From Amaranthus tricolor (lineage: Eukaryota; Streptophyta; Magnoliopsida; Caryophyllales; Amaranthaceae), in assembly GCF_026212465.1 (NCBI RefSeq), contig NC_080056.1, positions 22,454,964 through 22,518,963 on the forward strand: 64,000 nt of DNA, written 5' to 3'. This document shows positions 55,741 through 64,000 of this stretch, in pieces. The notes below the pieces were generated by a model that was not told where the DNA came from, ran no database searches, and saw nothing but the letters and a program-made list of their open reading frames with translations. Made by a program: the position numbers and the translations under genes. Each line of letters opens with the position of its first letter. The first letter of the stretch is position 1.

Positions 55741-58700
55741 TTATTCATTGAGAACATGTGGGGGCTCAAGCGGCATTGTCACTGGCCCTGCTAAAGGCTC
55801 ACCTGCGCGATAGTGTTTGACACGTTGACCATTGACCTTGAATGTTTCCCCTTTCGCATTTGACAGCTCGATGGAACCATAGGGGAACACCCTCGTGATC
55901 GTGAATGGACCCGTCCAACGTGACTTCAGTTTCCCTGGAAATAACCTCAAACGGGAGTTGAATAGTAACACCAATTGTCCAACTTCAAAGCTCCTTCTGA
56001 TAAGACCCTTGTCATGCCATCGCTTGGTCTTTTCCTTGTATAGCCTCGAACTCTCATACGCATCCAAGCGTATCTCATCAAGTTCGTTGATATCTAATAA
56101 CCTCTTCTTACCAGCATGCAGTAGATCATAATTGAGGGCTTTGATTGCCCAAAATGCTCTATGTTCAAGCTCTACTGGTAAATGGCACGGTTTCCCATAG
56201 ACTAACTTATATGGTGTGGTTCCGATAGGGGTTTTGAATGATGTTCTGTAGGCCCAAAGAGAATCATCCAACTTATTCGCCCAATCTTTTCTTGACCTTG
56301 TAACCGTCTTCTCCAAAATGCTCTTGATCTCTCGGTTACTGATTTCAGCTTGGCCACTAGTTTGCGGATGATAGCCTAAACCAATCTTATGATAGACCCC
56401 ATATTTCTTTAATACACCTTCAAATCTCTTTTCCAAAAAATGTTGCCCTCCATCACTAATCAATACCCTCGGTGTGCCGAAACGCGGAAAAATATGTTTC
56501 TTGAAGAACTTGGTAACCACACGCGCATCATTGGTAGGAGATGCAATAGCTTCTACCCATTTTGACACATAATCAACTGCCAGCAAGATATACTTATTCC
56601 CATATGAGGATGGGAATGGTCCCATGAAATCTACTCCCCATACATCAAAAATTTCGACTTCTAAGATGTTGCTGAGTGGCATTTCATTTCTTCTTGAAAT
56701 ATTCCCTGTTCTTTGACATCTGTCACAGGATTTGACATAGGCATGCGTATCCTTGAACAGAGAAGGCCAATAAAAACCACAATGAAGAATTTTTGCAGCA
56801 GTCTTGAAGGTACTAGCATGTCCTCCGCAGGGCAGATCGTGACAATGTGAGATAATAGAAGGTATTTCTTCTTGTGGAGCACACCTTCTAATTATACCAT
56901 CAACGCAAAGCCTATACAGGAACGGATCTTCCCAAAAATGTCTCTTGACATTATAGAAGAATTTCTTCTTCTGCTGAGATGAGTATCCATCAGGAATGAT
57001 TCCACTTGCTAAATAATTAGCCAGATCGGCATACCATGGAACACTTGTCATGCTTACAGCTAAGAGACACTCATCTGGAAATGAATCATCAACTGGAGCT
57101 TCCAATCTTGCTCCACCATCATGAATCAGCCGGGATAAGTGGTCGGCAACTACATTCTCCGCACCTTTCTTATCCTTCACTTCTAGATCAAACTCTTGCA
57201 GTAGGAGAATCCACCGAATCAGGCGAGGCTTAGCATCTTTCTTTGCCATCAAGTACCTCAAAGCTGCATGATCGGTGTGAACGATCACCTTTGATCCTAA
57301 CAGGTAAGGCCTAAATTTCTCTATGGAAAATACAACTGCCAAAAGCTCTTTCTCTGTTGTTGCATAATTCATCTGAGCTGGATCCAACGTCTTACTCGCA
57401 TAATAGATGGCATGCAGCTTGCCATCCTTCCTTTGACTTAGGACAGCCCCTATAGCATAGTTACTTGCATCACACATGATTTCAAAGGGGATGTTCCAAT
57501 CCGGCGGTTGGATAATAGGAGCTGAGATAAGAGCTTGTTTCAACCTGTTAAAAGCTTCAAGGCAATCGTTAGTAAACAGAAACGGGGCATCTTTGGCGAG
57601 GAGCTCAGTTAGAGGCCTAGCAATCTTAGAGAAATCCTTGATAAACCTCTGGTAAAAACCAGCGTGACCAAGGAAACTCCTTATTCCCTTAACATCAGAA
57701 GGAGGGGGTAAACGTTCTATGACCTCTACTTTCGCTTTATCTACCTCAATGCCCCTGTTGGAGATAACATGACCTAACACTACCCCTTGTTGTACCATGA
57801 AATGGCATTTTTCCCAGTTTAGGGTGAGGTTGGTCTCCTTACACCTACGGAGCACCTTTTCGAGGTTGCTTAAGCATGCTTCGAAAGATGTTCCGTACAC
57901 AGAAAAATCATCCATAAATACTTCCATAAAATCTTCAATAAAATCAGAGAAAATGGCCATCATGCATCGTTGGAACGTGGCGGGGGCATTGCAGAGACCG
58001 AAGGGCATCCTTCGATATGCAAAGGTCCCATAGGGAAGAGTAAAAGTGGTCTTTTCCTGATCATCTGGATGGATAGGGATCTGGAAAAATCCAGAGTATC
58101 CATCTAAATAGCAAAAATATGAATGGTTTGCCAAACGTTCCAACATCTGATCTATAAAAGGCAAAGGGAAATGATCTTTACGGGTTGCTTTATTTAATTT
58201 TCTGTAATCTATGCACATTCTCCAACCCGTAATTGTTCTAGTGGAAACTGATTCACCTTTATCATTTTTTATGACAGTCATGCCACCCTTTTTGGGCACT
58301 ACTTGTACGGGGCTAACCCACCTACTATCAGAGATAGGGTAGATTATGCCTACGTCAAGTAATTTCTGAACCTCTTTTCTCACAACATCTTTCATATTAG
58401 GATTCAATCTCCTTTGAGGTTCTATAGATGTGGCATGATCATCATCAAGAAATATTCTATGCATGCAAAAAGATGGACTTATACCAGTGATATCATCTAT
58501 TGAATACCCTATGACACTCTTAAAATTTTTAATTAATGCAATCAATTGGTCAAGTTGGGTATTATTTAATTCAGCATTAACAATTACTGGATAAGTGTCA
58601 TTTTCTCCCAAATAAGCATATTTTAATGAAGAGGGAAGGGGTTTAAGATTTACCTGAGGAGGCGTGGATCTCTCCTGTTTAACCGTCGCAAAAGCCTCCA

Positions 58701-61032
58701 AAACGGTCTCCATCATTGGTTCCATATAGAAATCTGGTTCATCTAAAAGCTTCTTTAAACTAGCGGCTTCTGAGCACCTTCCATCCTTAACTCCTTCTAA
58801 GATTGATCTCAAAGAGTCATCATACTGTGGATGCATAATTTCAACCCTCGCTACTTCTGCTTTGCACAGTGATTCATCAGCGGGTCCTTTCATTATTGAT
58901 GGAAGATGAAATTCGACGTCCTCCCCCAGGATGTTCAATGTAAGCTTGCCATTGAATACATCAAATACAGCCCGTGCGGTCTTCAAAAAATCTCTCCCAA
59001 GAATGATAGGTATGATATGATCTTCAACAATATCCATAATCACAAAATCACAAGGGACATAGAACTTCCCTATTTGGACTGGCAAATCTTCAACAACTCC
59101 AACTGGAAACCTTACTGATCTATCGGCTAGCTGCAAAGACATCCTTGTTGGCTTGATCTCCGCATTGATCTTCTTGCATAAAGACAGCGGCATGATACTT
59201 ACACTAGCTCCCAAGTCAGCAAGTGCTTTATTAACCAGGACTTCACCAAATTTGACCGGAATGGTGAAGCTTCCGGGGTCAGCTTCTTTTTTCGGCACCT
59301 TGCACTCCAAGATAGCGCTGCATTCTCCTCTCAGTGTTTCTACGCCTGTTTCCGGCAGCTTCCTTTTGTTAGATAATACCTCCTTTAGAAATTTTGCATA
59401 AGAAGGCATCTCCTTGATAGCATCTATGAAGGGAATGTTTATTTCAAGCTTACTCAGAACTTCTAAAAACTTCCCATATTTTTCTTCAAGCTTGCGACGC
59501 GCTAATCTTTGTGGGAAAGGAACAGGAGGTACATATACATCAATGGTGGGCTCCTTTCTCTTCTCTGGGGCAGGTGCCGGTTGTTCCTCCTTTTCCCCTT
59601 TATCAGGTGCTTCTTCCTCTATTACCACCTCTTCTTCTTCATTCTCAGCAACAACCATGGGTGGAGGATTATATGTTGTGCCGCTTCTTAGTGTGACTGC
59701 ATTTACATGCCCGGAGGGGTTTTTCTCGGTGTTGCTTGGCAGCTGTCCACTGGGTTTGGAGAGGTTGCTCAATTGTTGCGCCATCTGTGCCATCTGATTA
59801 TCAATGATTTTGTTGTGTGCTTGAATCTGCTGGATGGCACTAGAAGTATCAGCATTAATCTTGGACTGAGTGGCAATGAAGTTCTCCATCATGGACTCCA
59901 AATTTGATTTTTGTGGTGAGTTTTGTGGTGGAGGTTTTTGAAACCCTGGGGGTTGTTGGTTATATGTTGGTGGAGGTTGGTGATATGATGGCGGGTTCAA
60001 TGATGCATTGGGATTTTTATATGAAAAGTTGGGATGATGCCTCCAACCTTCATTATAAGTGTTGGAGTATGGATTGAACGGCGGCTTCCCTTGGTTGTAT
60101 ACTGCATTAACTTGTTGGCTTGATGATGATTCTGCTGCTGCACACTCTGATGGGGAATGACCTTGGATTCCACACACTTCACAAGCCTTTAGTGTGTTCC
60201 CTAAACTCAACTGGTCCATCCTCCTTGATAATGCGTGGACAGAGTTTTGAATAGCAAGTAATGCATCCACTTCATATTTTCCACCTTTCTTGGTATTCCT
60301 TTTATCTCTCCAATGGAAGTTCGAGGACATTTCCTCGATTATCTGCTTGGCTACCTCGGGGGTTTTGGCCATCAATGTTCCTCCAGCTGCAGCATCTACT
60401 GAAATTTGTATCTCATCCCTAAGACCATTGTAAAAATTCTGAATTAAGAGCCAGTCTGGGATTCCATGGTGCGGGCACTTCCTTTGTAGCCCTTTATATC
60501 TTTCCCAAGCCTCGTATAATGCTTCACCATCATCTTGACGGAATGAGGTGATATCATTACGTAATTTAGCAGTTTTGGCTGGTGAAAAGAATCGAGCAAG
60601 GAAAGCCTTAGATAATGCCTCCCAAGTGCGATACTTGTTCGGACCTTCAGATCTTAACCAATCTCTTGCTTCCCCCCGGAGTGAGTAGGGGAAACAAATC
60701 AGCTTCATCTGTTCATCAGAAATCCCTTGATATTTCACAGTGCCACACTTATTCACGAACTCATCTAGGTGGTCGTTTGGATTCTCCATCTCAGTGCCGG
60801 CAAATTGATTCTGAGCGATGAACTGAAAGAAAGCTGGTTTGATCTCATAGTTTGCGGCTGTGATGGTTGGTTGAACAATACTCGACCCTAAACTCCCATC
60901 AGGCATGGCATATTCCCGAAGGGACTTTGGGTGTTCTACTGCCATATTTCGTTGTTTCCTTTTTCTTCTTCTTCTCCCAATTTCAGGATTTATAAGTACA
61001 AGATTTTCTTGTCCTTGAGACCTGGTTTGCAT
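55741..61032 (-). CDS. gag-pol: Athila gag-pol polyprotein, intact (1763 aa)
   Basis: One uninterrupted frame. Gag capsid domain at about residues 75-220 ([15 protein letters not shown] ... ARDWLRSE ... FLARFFSP). CCHC knuckle [14 protein letters not shown] near 290. Pro/Gln-rich linker. Aspartic protease with [13 protein letters not shown] near 600 and a second ILGRDFL motif. RT with [37 protein letters not shown] and the catalytic [10 protein letters not shown]. RNase H with [15 protein letters not shown] and [10 protein letters not shown]. Integrase with HHCC residues ([11 protein letters not shown] ... CDRCQR) and DDE residues in [18 protein letters not shown] and [15 protein letters not shown] in place of YVDD is normal for this lineage. 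ATG 61032 is about 120 nt after the PBS. All catalytic residues are present. Confidence 0.97.
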   Translation of the reverse strand: MQTRSQGQENLVLINPEIGRRRRKRKQRNMAVEHPKSLREYAMPDGSLGSSIVQPTITAANYEIKPAFFQFIAQNQFAGTEMENPNDHLDEFVNKCGTVKYQGISDEQMKLICFPYSLRGEARDWLRSEGPNKYRTWEALSKAFLARFFSPAKTAKLRNDITSFRQDDGEALYEAWERYKGLQRKCPHHGIPDWLLIQNFYNGLRDEIQISVDAAAGGTLMAKTPEVAKQIIEEMSSNFHWRDKRNTKKGGKYEVDALLAIQNSVHALSRRMDQLSLGNTLKACEVCGIQGHSPSECAAAESSSSQQVNAVYNQGKPPFNPYSNTYNEGWRHHPNFSYKNPNASLNPPSYHQPPPTYNQQPPGFQKPPPQNSPQKSNLESMMENFIATQSKINADTSSAIQQIQAHNKIIDNQMAQMAQQLSNLSKPSGQLPSNTEKNPSGHVNAVTLRSGTTYNPPPMVVAENEEEEVVIEEEAPDKGEKEEQPAPAPEKRKEPTIDVYVPPVPFPQRLARRKLEEKYGKFLEVLSKLEINIPFIDAIKEMPSYAKFLKEVLSNKRKLPETGVETLRGECSAILECKVPKKEADPGSFTIPVKFGEVLVNKALADLGASVSIMPLSLCKKINAEIKPTRMSLQLADRSVRFPVGVVEDLPVQIGKFYVPCDFVIMDIVEDHIIPIILGRDFLKTARAVFDVFNGKLTLNILGEDVEFHLPSIMKGPADESLCKAEVARVEIMHPQYDDSLRSILEGVKDGRCSEAASLKKLLDEPDFYMEPMMETVLEAFATVKQERSTPPQVNLKPLPSSLKYAYLGENDTYPVIVNAELNNTQLDQLIALIKNFKSVIGYSIDDITGISPSFCMHRIFLDDDHATSIEPQRRLNPNMKDVVRKEVQKLLDVGIIYPISDSRWVSPVQVVPKKGGMTVIKNDKGESVSTRTITGWRMCIDYRKLNKATRKDHFPLPFIDQMLERLANHSYFCYLDGYSGFFQIPIHPDDQEKTTFTLPYGTFAYRRMPFGLCNAPATFQRCMMAIFSDFIEDFMEVFMDDFSVYGTSFEACLSNLEKVLRRCKETNLTLNWEKCHFMVQQGVVLGHVISNRGIEVDKAKVEVIERLPPPSDVKGIRSFLGHAGFYQRFIKDFSKIARPLTELLAKDAPFLFTNDCLEAFNRLKQALISAPIIQPPDWNIPFEIMCDASNYAIGAVLSQRKDGKLHAIYYASKTLDPAQMNYATTEKELLAVVFSIEKFRPYLLGSKVIVHTDHAALRYLMAKKDAKPRLIRWILLLQEFDLEVKDKKGAENVVADHLSRLIHDGGARLEAPVDDSFPDECLLAVSMTSVPWYADLANYLASGIIPDGYSSQQKKKFFYNVKRHFWEDPFLYRLCVDGIIRRCAPQEEIPSIISHCHDLPCGGHASTFKTAAKILHCGFYWPSLFKDTHAYVKSCDRCQRTGNISRRNEMPLSNILEVEIFDVWGVDFMGPFPSSYGNKYILLAVDYVSKWVEAIASPTNDARVVTKFFKKHIFPRFGTPRVLISDGGQHFLEKRFEGVLKKYGVYHKIGLGYHPQTSGQAEISNREIKSILEKTVTRSRKDWANKLDDSLWAYRTSFKTPIGTTPYKLVYGKPCHLPVELEHRAFWAIKALNYDLLHAGKKRLLDINELDEIRLDAYESSRLYKEKTKRWHDKGLIRRSFEVGQLVLLFNSRLRLFPGKLKSRWTGPFTITRVFPYGSIELSNAKGETFKVNGQRVKHYRAGEPLAGPVTMPLEPPHVLNE

Positions 61033-61149
61033 ACACTACACTCAAAAATCGGGGTCAAGTGCAAAGTGAAGAAAAAAATGAAAACAACTCAAAATGATAA
61101 AGAACAATGAACTCACTAATCAAGAAAAACAATTTAACAAAGTCGCCAC

Positions 61150-61167
61150 TCCCCGGCAACGGCGCCA
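61150..61167 (-). other. Primer-binding site, tRNA-Asp type
   Basis: TGGCGCCGTTGCCGGGGA on -, complementary to the 3' end of plant tRNA-Asp as is usual for Athila/Tat elements. It lies about 14-20 nt after the LTR block, with ATCAAGTTTT between. Confidence 0.85.
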
Positions 61168-62354
61168 AAAACTTGATCGGGACTTTATGTCCTTCAATAG
61201 TAATACCGCAAGTGCACGGCGTAGCGTAGTACGTCGGCAAGTACGGGTCGAATCCAGAAGGAGTGAGAGTTAAGTTAATAGTTTCTCAATCGATTAGTGT
61301 GTTCGAAAACATATAATATGATGTTTGGAGATAAAATAAAAACAAGCGATTAAAGAAAAGAAACTTAATGAAAACAAATCATAGAAGTAAATAAGGATAC
61401 AACGAACTAAAAGCAAGGATAAAATGATCAATAAACTAAGAGGCATAGACTAGGCTTTCTCACCAAAGTAGTGTTTATTAAACATTAACCTAAGGTCATG
61501 GATATTTTGTTATGGGGAAGAACGTATCATAAGTACTAATGTTCTCTCTCGAGCAACAAAAGCTTCTTAACTATGCTTAACTACCTATTCTCATGGAGCT
61601 AATACACAATTTAAGACATGAAGCACACATTTAACATTTCCAATTAAAGCATCTACCTATTCTCATGGAGACGCCTTAACTTTTAAGCATAGATTATCGT
61701 TAAAAATCGACTCTCGCCCTCAATTCAACGACACTACAACATGATAGCAAAATCCATCTTAAACCATAAACAACATAACCAAACCAAAGGTAGAGAAAGC
61801 AATTCAAACTACATTCATGGTGATAATGCCTAGCCTAAGCCAAAACAAACTACTCACTCATATTCATATTGAAATTGCAGAATGCAGCAAGTCAAGAATC
61901 ATAGATGAATAAATTAAGCTAGAGAGTATCCTAAAGAGATGAAAGCAATATAAGTTGAAGAACTACAAGCATGAATATCATAACTAAAGCAAACAATCAA
62001 AGGGATTAAGTGACATGCATTGAAAACAATATAAGCAAGAATAGAAGTTACTCTTTTGAGCTCAATCTAAGGATGAACAAGATGAATTGATGATTCAAAG
62101 TAATACCTTCAAAAAGCTTCAATAGTAGTACATCGATGGTTGAAGAATCCCAAATTGCAAAACATTACAATAAAGGATAAAGTAGAGAATGTATTTGGAA
62201 AGTGAAAATACTAGATTGAATTGAAAGAGAAATTATGCTAACACTAATTCCTAATTGAAATGAAAGCAAGACTATGAAGAATACATAAACTACTCAAGAT
62301 GAAAGGTGAAAAACTGAGATGAAAACTGAGATCCAAGCTCCTCCTTCCTCTTCT

Positions 62355-62365
62355 CTATTTATAGG
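62355..62365 (-). promoter_or_regulatory. TATA box of the Athila LTR
   Basis: CCTATAAATAG on -, within the LTR; the identical copy in the 3' LTR is at 51055-51065. This sets U3 to the right (about 62366-63041), which contains the dyad cluster. Confidence 0.6.
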
Positions 62366-62556
62366 CTTCAAAAGCAAGTGAGGGGTGGTGGTTTCATGAT
62401 TGCTCCACCACCCCTAGGTTATAGGAAGGGGGGTGCCACCCCTAGTGGATAGGGTAGGGTGGCTGGCAGCCTTGGCAGCAGCAATTAGAAGCAACAAATA
62501 TAATTGGACCTCGAATGATGCTTTAAAAAGATCGCACATGTTGCTGCCGCCCATTT

Positions 62557-62783
62557 CGCTCGACCCGAGCGAATCCCGCTCGAGCAGTCGAGCCACCTTC
62601 AGGTTCAATATCAGAAACTTCAAGAATGAGACAGAATGTAAAAATCAACTCCGCTCGACCCGAGCCATTGTGCTCGACCGGTCGAGCAGATGTACTGTGC
62701 TTAAGTCCTGTTGATGATCAGAAGCTTCTGGAAATGTGAATGCATTTCGCTCGACCCGAGCCATCTTGCTCGACTGGTCGAGC
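62557..62783. repeat. Dyad array in the Athila U3 (5' LTR)
   Basis: Three modules, each CGCTCGACCCGAGC followed 5-6 nt later by a dyad of the type GCTCGACCGGTCGAGC (a perfect palindrome in the middle module). They are at about 62557-62594, 62652-62688 and 62748-62783, some 190-430 bp upstream of the TATA box. Confidence 0.85.
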
Positions 62784-63041
62784 GGATCTATTTTGGCTTG
62801 TTCTTGTGGCTTGGCTCATGATGTTTTGCTTCTTTGAATCCTCGGTGTTTAGGTGAGCAATGTATGCAACTAGAGGGGCTAGTTTGTGCTCGGTGTATAT
62901 GATTAGATCCTGAAATGAAATAAAATACCAAAGCAACAAAACAAGCGTAAAATCCAATAAACCAATGCAATAACGTGTAGTTTACTCACACTAAACAAGC
63001 CACTTATAGGGGTAAAAATAAAGATAAAAATGTAGCTAACA

Positions 63042-64000
63042 TGTGCGTTTGAGGGTAGTATGCAACACTGAATATCACTTTTGTGCTCATTATAGTCCAA
63101 AAATTAGGCAAAAGGATGCTAGAGAACTTGGAGTCCATGCCTTGAGGTATTTCATGTAGTTTAATGGTCTCATAAAAGGTTAGCTTGGTCATGTGTCTAA
63201 CACTATCATCCTTAGCATCACACTCCTTCCTTCCTAATAAATGCGTAGGTGATTGCTTAGTCTTTGTAGGAGGTATGGCCTTGTGAGGTGGTAGTGGTAT
63301 TAATTCCTTAATCTTACCCTCATGCCTTAGTGAATAGACATTGGTAAAACCATTGTGAATAGTTTTCCTATCATGTTGCCATGGTCTCCCAAGCAACACA
63401 TGACACGCATCCATAGCTAAAACATCACAAAGCACTTGATCATTATATGTGCCTATGCTAAAATTCACCAAGCATTGTTTACTAACCGCATTCTTTGTGT
63501 TATCATCTAACCACCTTAATTTGTAAGGTCGAGGGTGAGGTGTAGTGGTCAATCCTAAAGTCTTGATTAGCTCTTTACTCACGCAATTGGATTCACTGCC
63601 TCCATCAATGATCAAATCACATAGTTTGTTCCCGATCTTACATTTTGTTTGAAAAATGTTTTCTCTTTGGTCTAAATTCTTGACCTGTGGGACCATGTGA
63701 AGGTTTCTCCTGATCAACAAATTGTGAAGCTCCTCCTCGGGGTAAATATGCTCTATGTCTCCCTCCCCTTCACTATCCTCAGTGGTGTTATCCATCCTTT
63801 CCATGTATCCACAGCTATTCACCCTAAAAGAACCTTCATACTCATCCTCAGGCGTAGGGGGTAATTTTACTTCCTCTCTTCCTTCTATGTTCACTAACAT
63901 AGCTCTTGTCCCCTTCCTACTATGGATCTCATTCCATTCTCTTTGTGTCAAGGCTCGTGCATTGGGGCAATTTCTTTTGTAATGGCCATGCCCTTGACAT
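63042..64000 (-). pseudogene. Tekay-like chromovirus gag end and protease, partial, interrupted by the Athila LTR
   Basis: The frame is open from the window edge (64000). It starts inside a zinc knuckle (CQGHGHYKRNCPNARALT) and runs through an acidic linker to a retropepsin-like domain: LCDLIIDGGSESNCVSKELI, HPRPYKLRWLDD, VLCDVLAMDACHVLLGRPWQ and TNVYSLRHEGK. These match the protease region of Tekay/Del chromoviruses. The frame ends in the Athila LTR (stop at 63004), so the last ~12 codons are foreign. RT and integrase are absent. The LTR at 48596-49609, same strand, could be the other end of this element, but pol is missing between them. Confidence 0.75.

Larger units (their letters stand above)
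49882..63041 (-). mobile_element. Full-length Athila-type Ty3/gypsy retrotransposon, very young
   Basis: The two LTRs (49882-51741 and 61182-63041) are the same length at an offset of exactly 11300 bp, and I found no mismatch in the lines compared. Read on -: 5' LTR, tRNA-Asp-type PBS, one open gag-pol frame, spacer, third ORF of the ATHILA family, long noncoding tail, PPT, 3' LTR. Total 13.16 kb. All coding parts are open, so it may be autonomous. No 5-bp target duplication is evident at the edges. Confidence 0.95.
61182..63041 (-). repeat. 5' LTR of the Athila element
   Basis: On - it starts TGTTAGCTACATTTTTATC at 63041. The shared block ends GGACATAAAGT at 61182. A TATA box lies at 62355-62365, with three GC-rich dyads upstream of it (62557-62783). 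On the + strand TGTTAGC is preceded by unrelated Tekay-like coding DNA. Confidence 0.93.

Overview
The window is nuclear DNA of a flowering plant, very probably a eudicot; I cannot name the species. The evidence is plant-type introns, a leucine-rich-repeat receptor-like protein, a RIN2/RIN3-type E3 ligase, and a dense set of plant transposable elements: Sirevirus, Reina-like chromovirus, Athila, RTE and L1 LINEs, hAT, and a Stowaway-like MITE. No rRNA, tRNA, CRISPR array or bacterial operon was seen. Only two ordinary host genes are supported, at 25.5-28.7 kb and 29.3-40.4 kb. Almost everything else is transposable-element DNA or AT-rich intergenic sequence.

Layout. (1) 1-10346: a Sirevirus-type Ty1/copia element on +, its 5' LTR cut by the window edge, with decayed gag and pol and an extra env-like ORF. 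(2) 10985-14520: an RTE-type LINE on +, joined to a Reina-like chromovirus fragment on - (14521-15335), then a rearranged LINE scrap. (3) 15.5-20.0 kb: AT-rich DNA with a degenerate tandem repeat, a copia LTR relic and a Stowaway-like MITE. (4) 20014-24646: a complete hAT transposon with matching TIRs, an 8-bp target-site duplication and a three-exon transposase (-) that stays open when spliced. (5) 25532-28687: an intronless LRR receptor-like protein (+). (6) 29341-39308: a 12-coding-exon gene (-) for a membrane RING-H2/CUE E3 ligase of the AMFR/gp78 family, convergent with the receptor gene; its 3.9-kb first coding intron holds an L1 relic. (7) 41135-48595: a dead Reina-like chromovirus (+) carrying a nested RTE LINE (-) at the same site as the first copy. 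(8) 48596-49881: LTR and coding end of another LTR element (-). (9) 49882-63041: a full Athila-type element (-) whose two LTRs look identical, with an unbroken 1763-codon gag-pol and an intact third ORF. (10) 63042-64000: gag-protease part of a Tekay-like chromovirus (-), running off the window.

How it fits together. The two host genes are plausibly both immune related: a surface receptor-like protein and an E3 ligase whose Arabidopsis relatives act in RPM1/RPS2 signalling. They lie tail to tail and are flanked by inverted copies of the same Reina-plus-LINE composite. Two elements look recent and possibly functional, the hAT and the Athila. The least expected structural signal is a family of short GC-rich dyads, built on GCTCGAC and its complement GTCGAGC, found upstream of the Athila TATA box in both LTRs and again in the spacer between its pol and third ORF.
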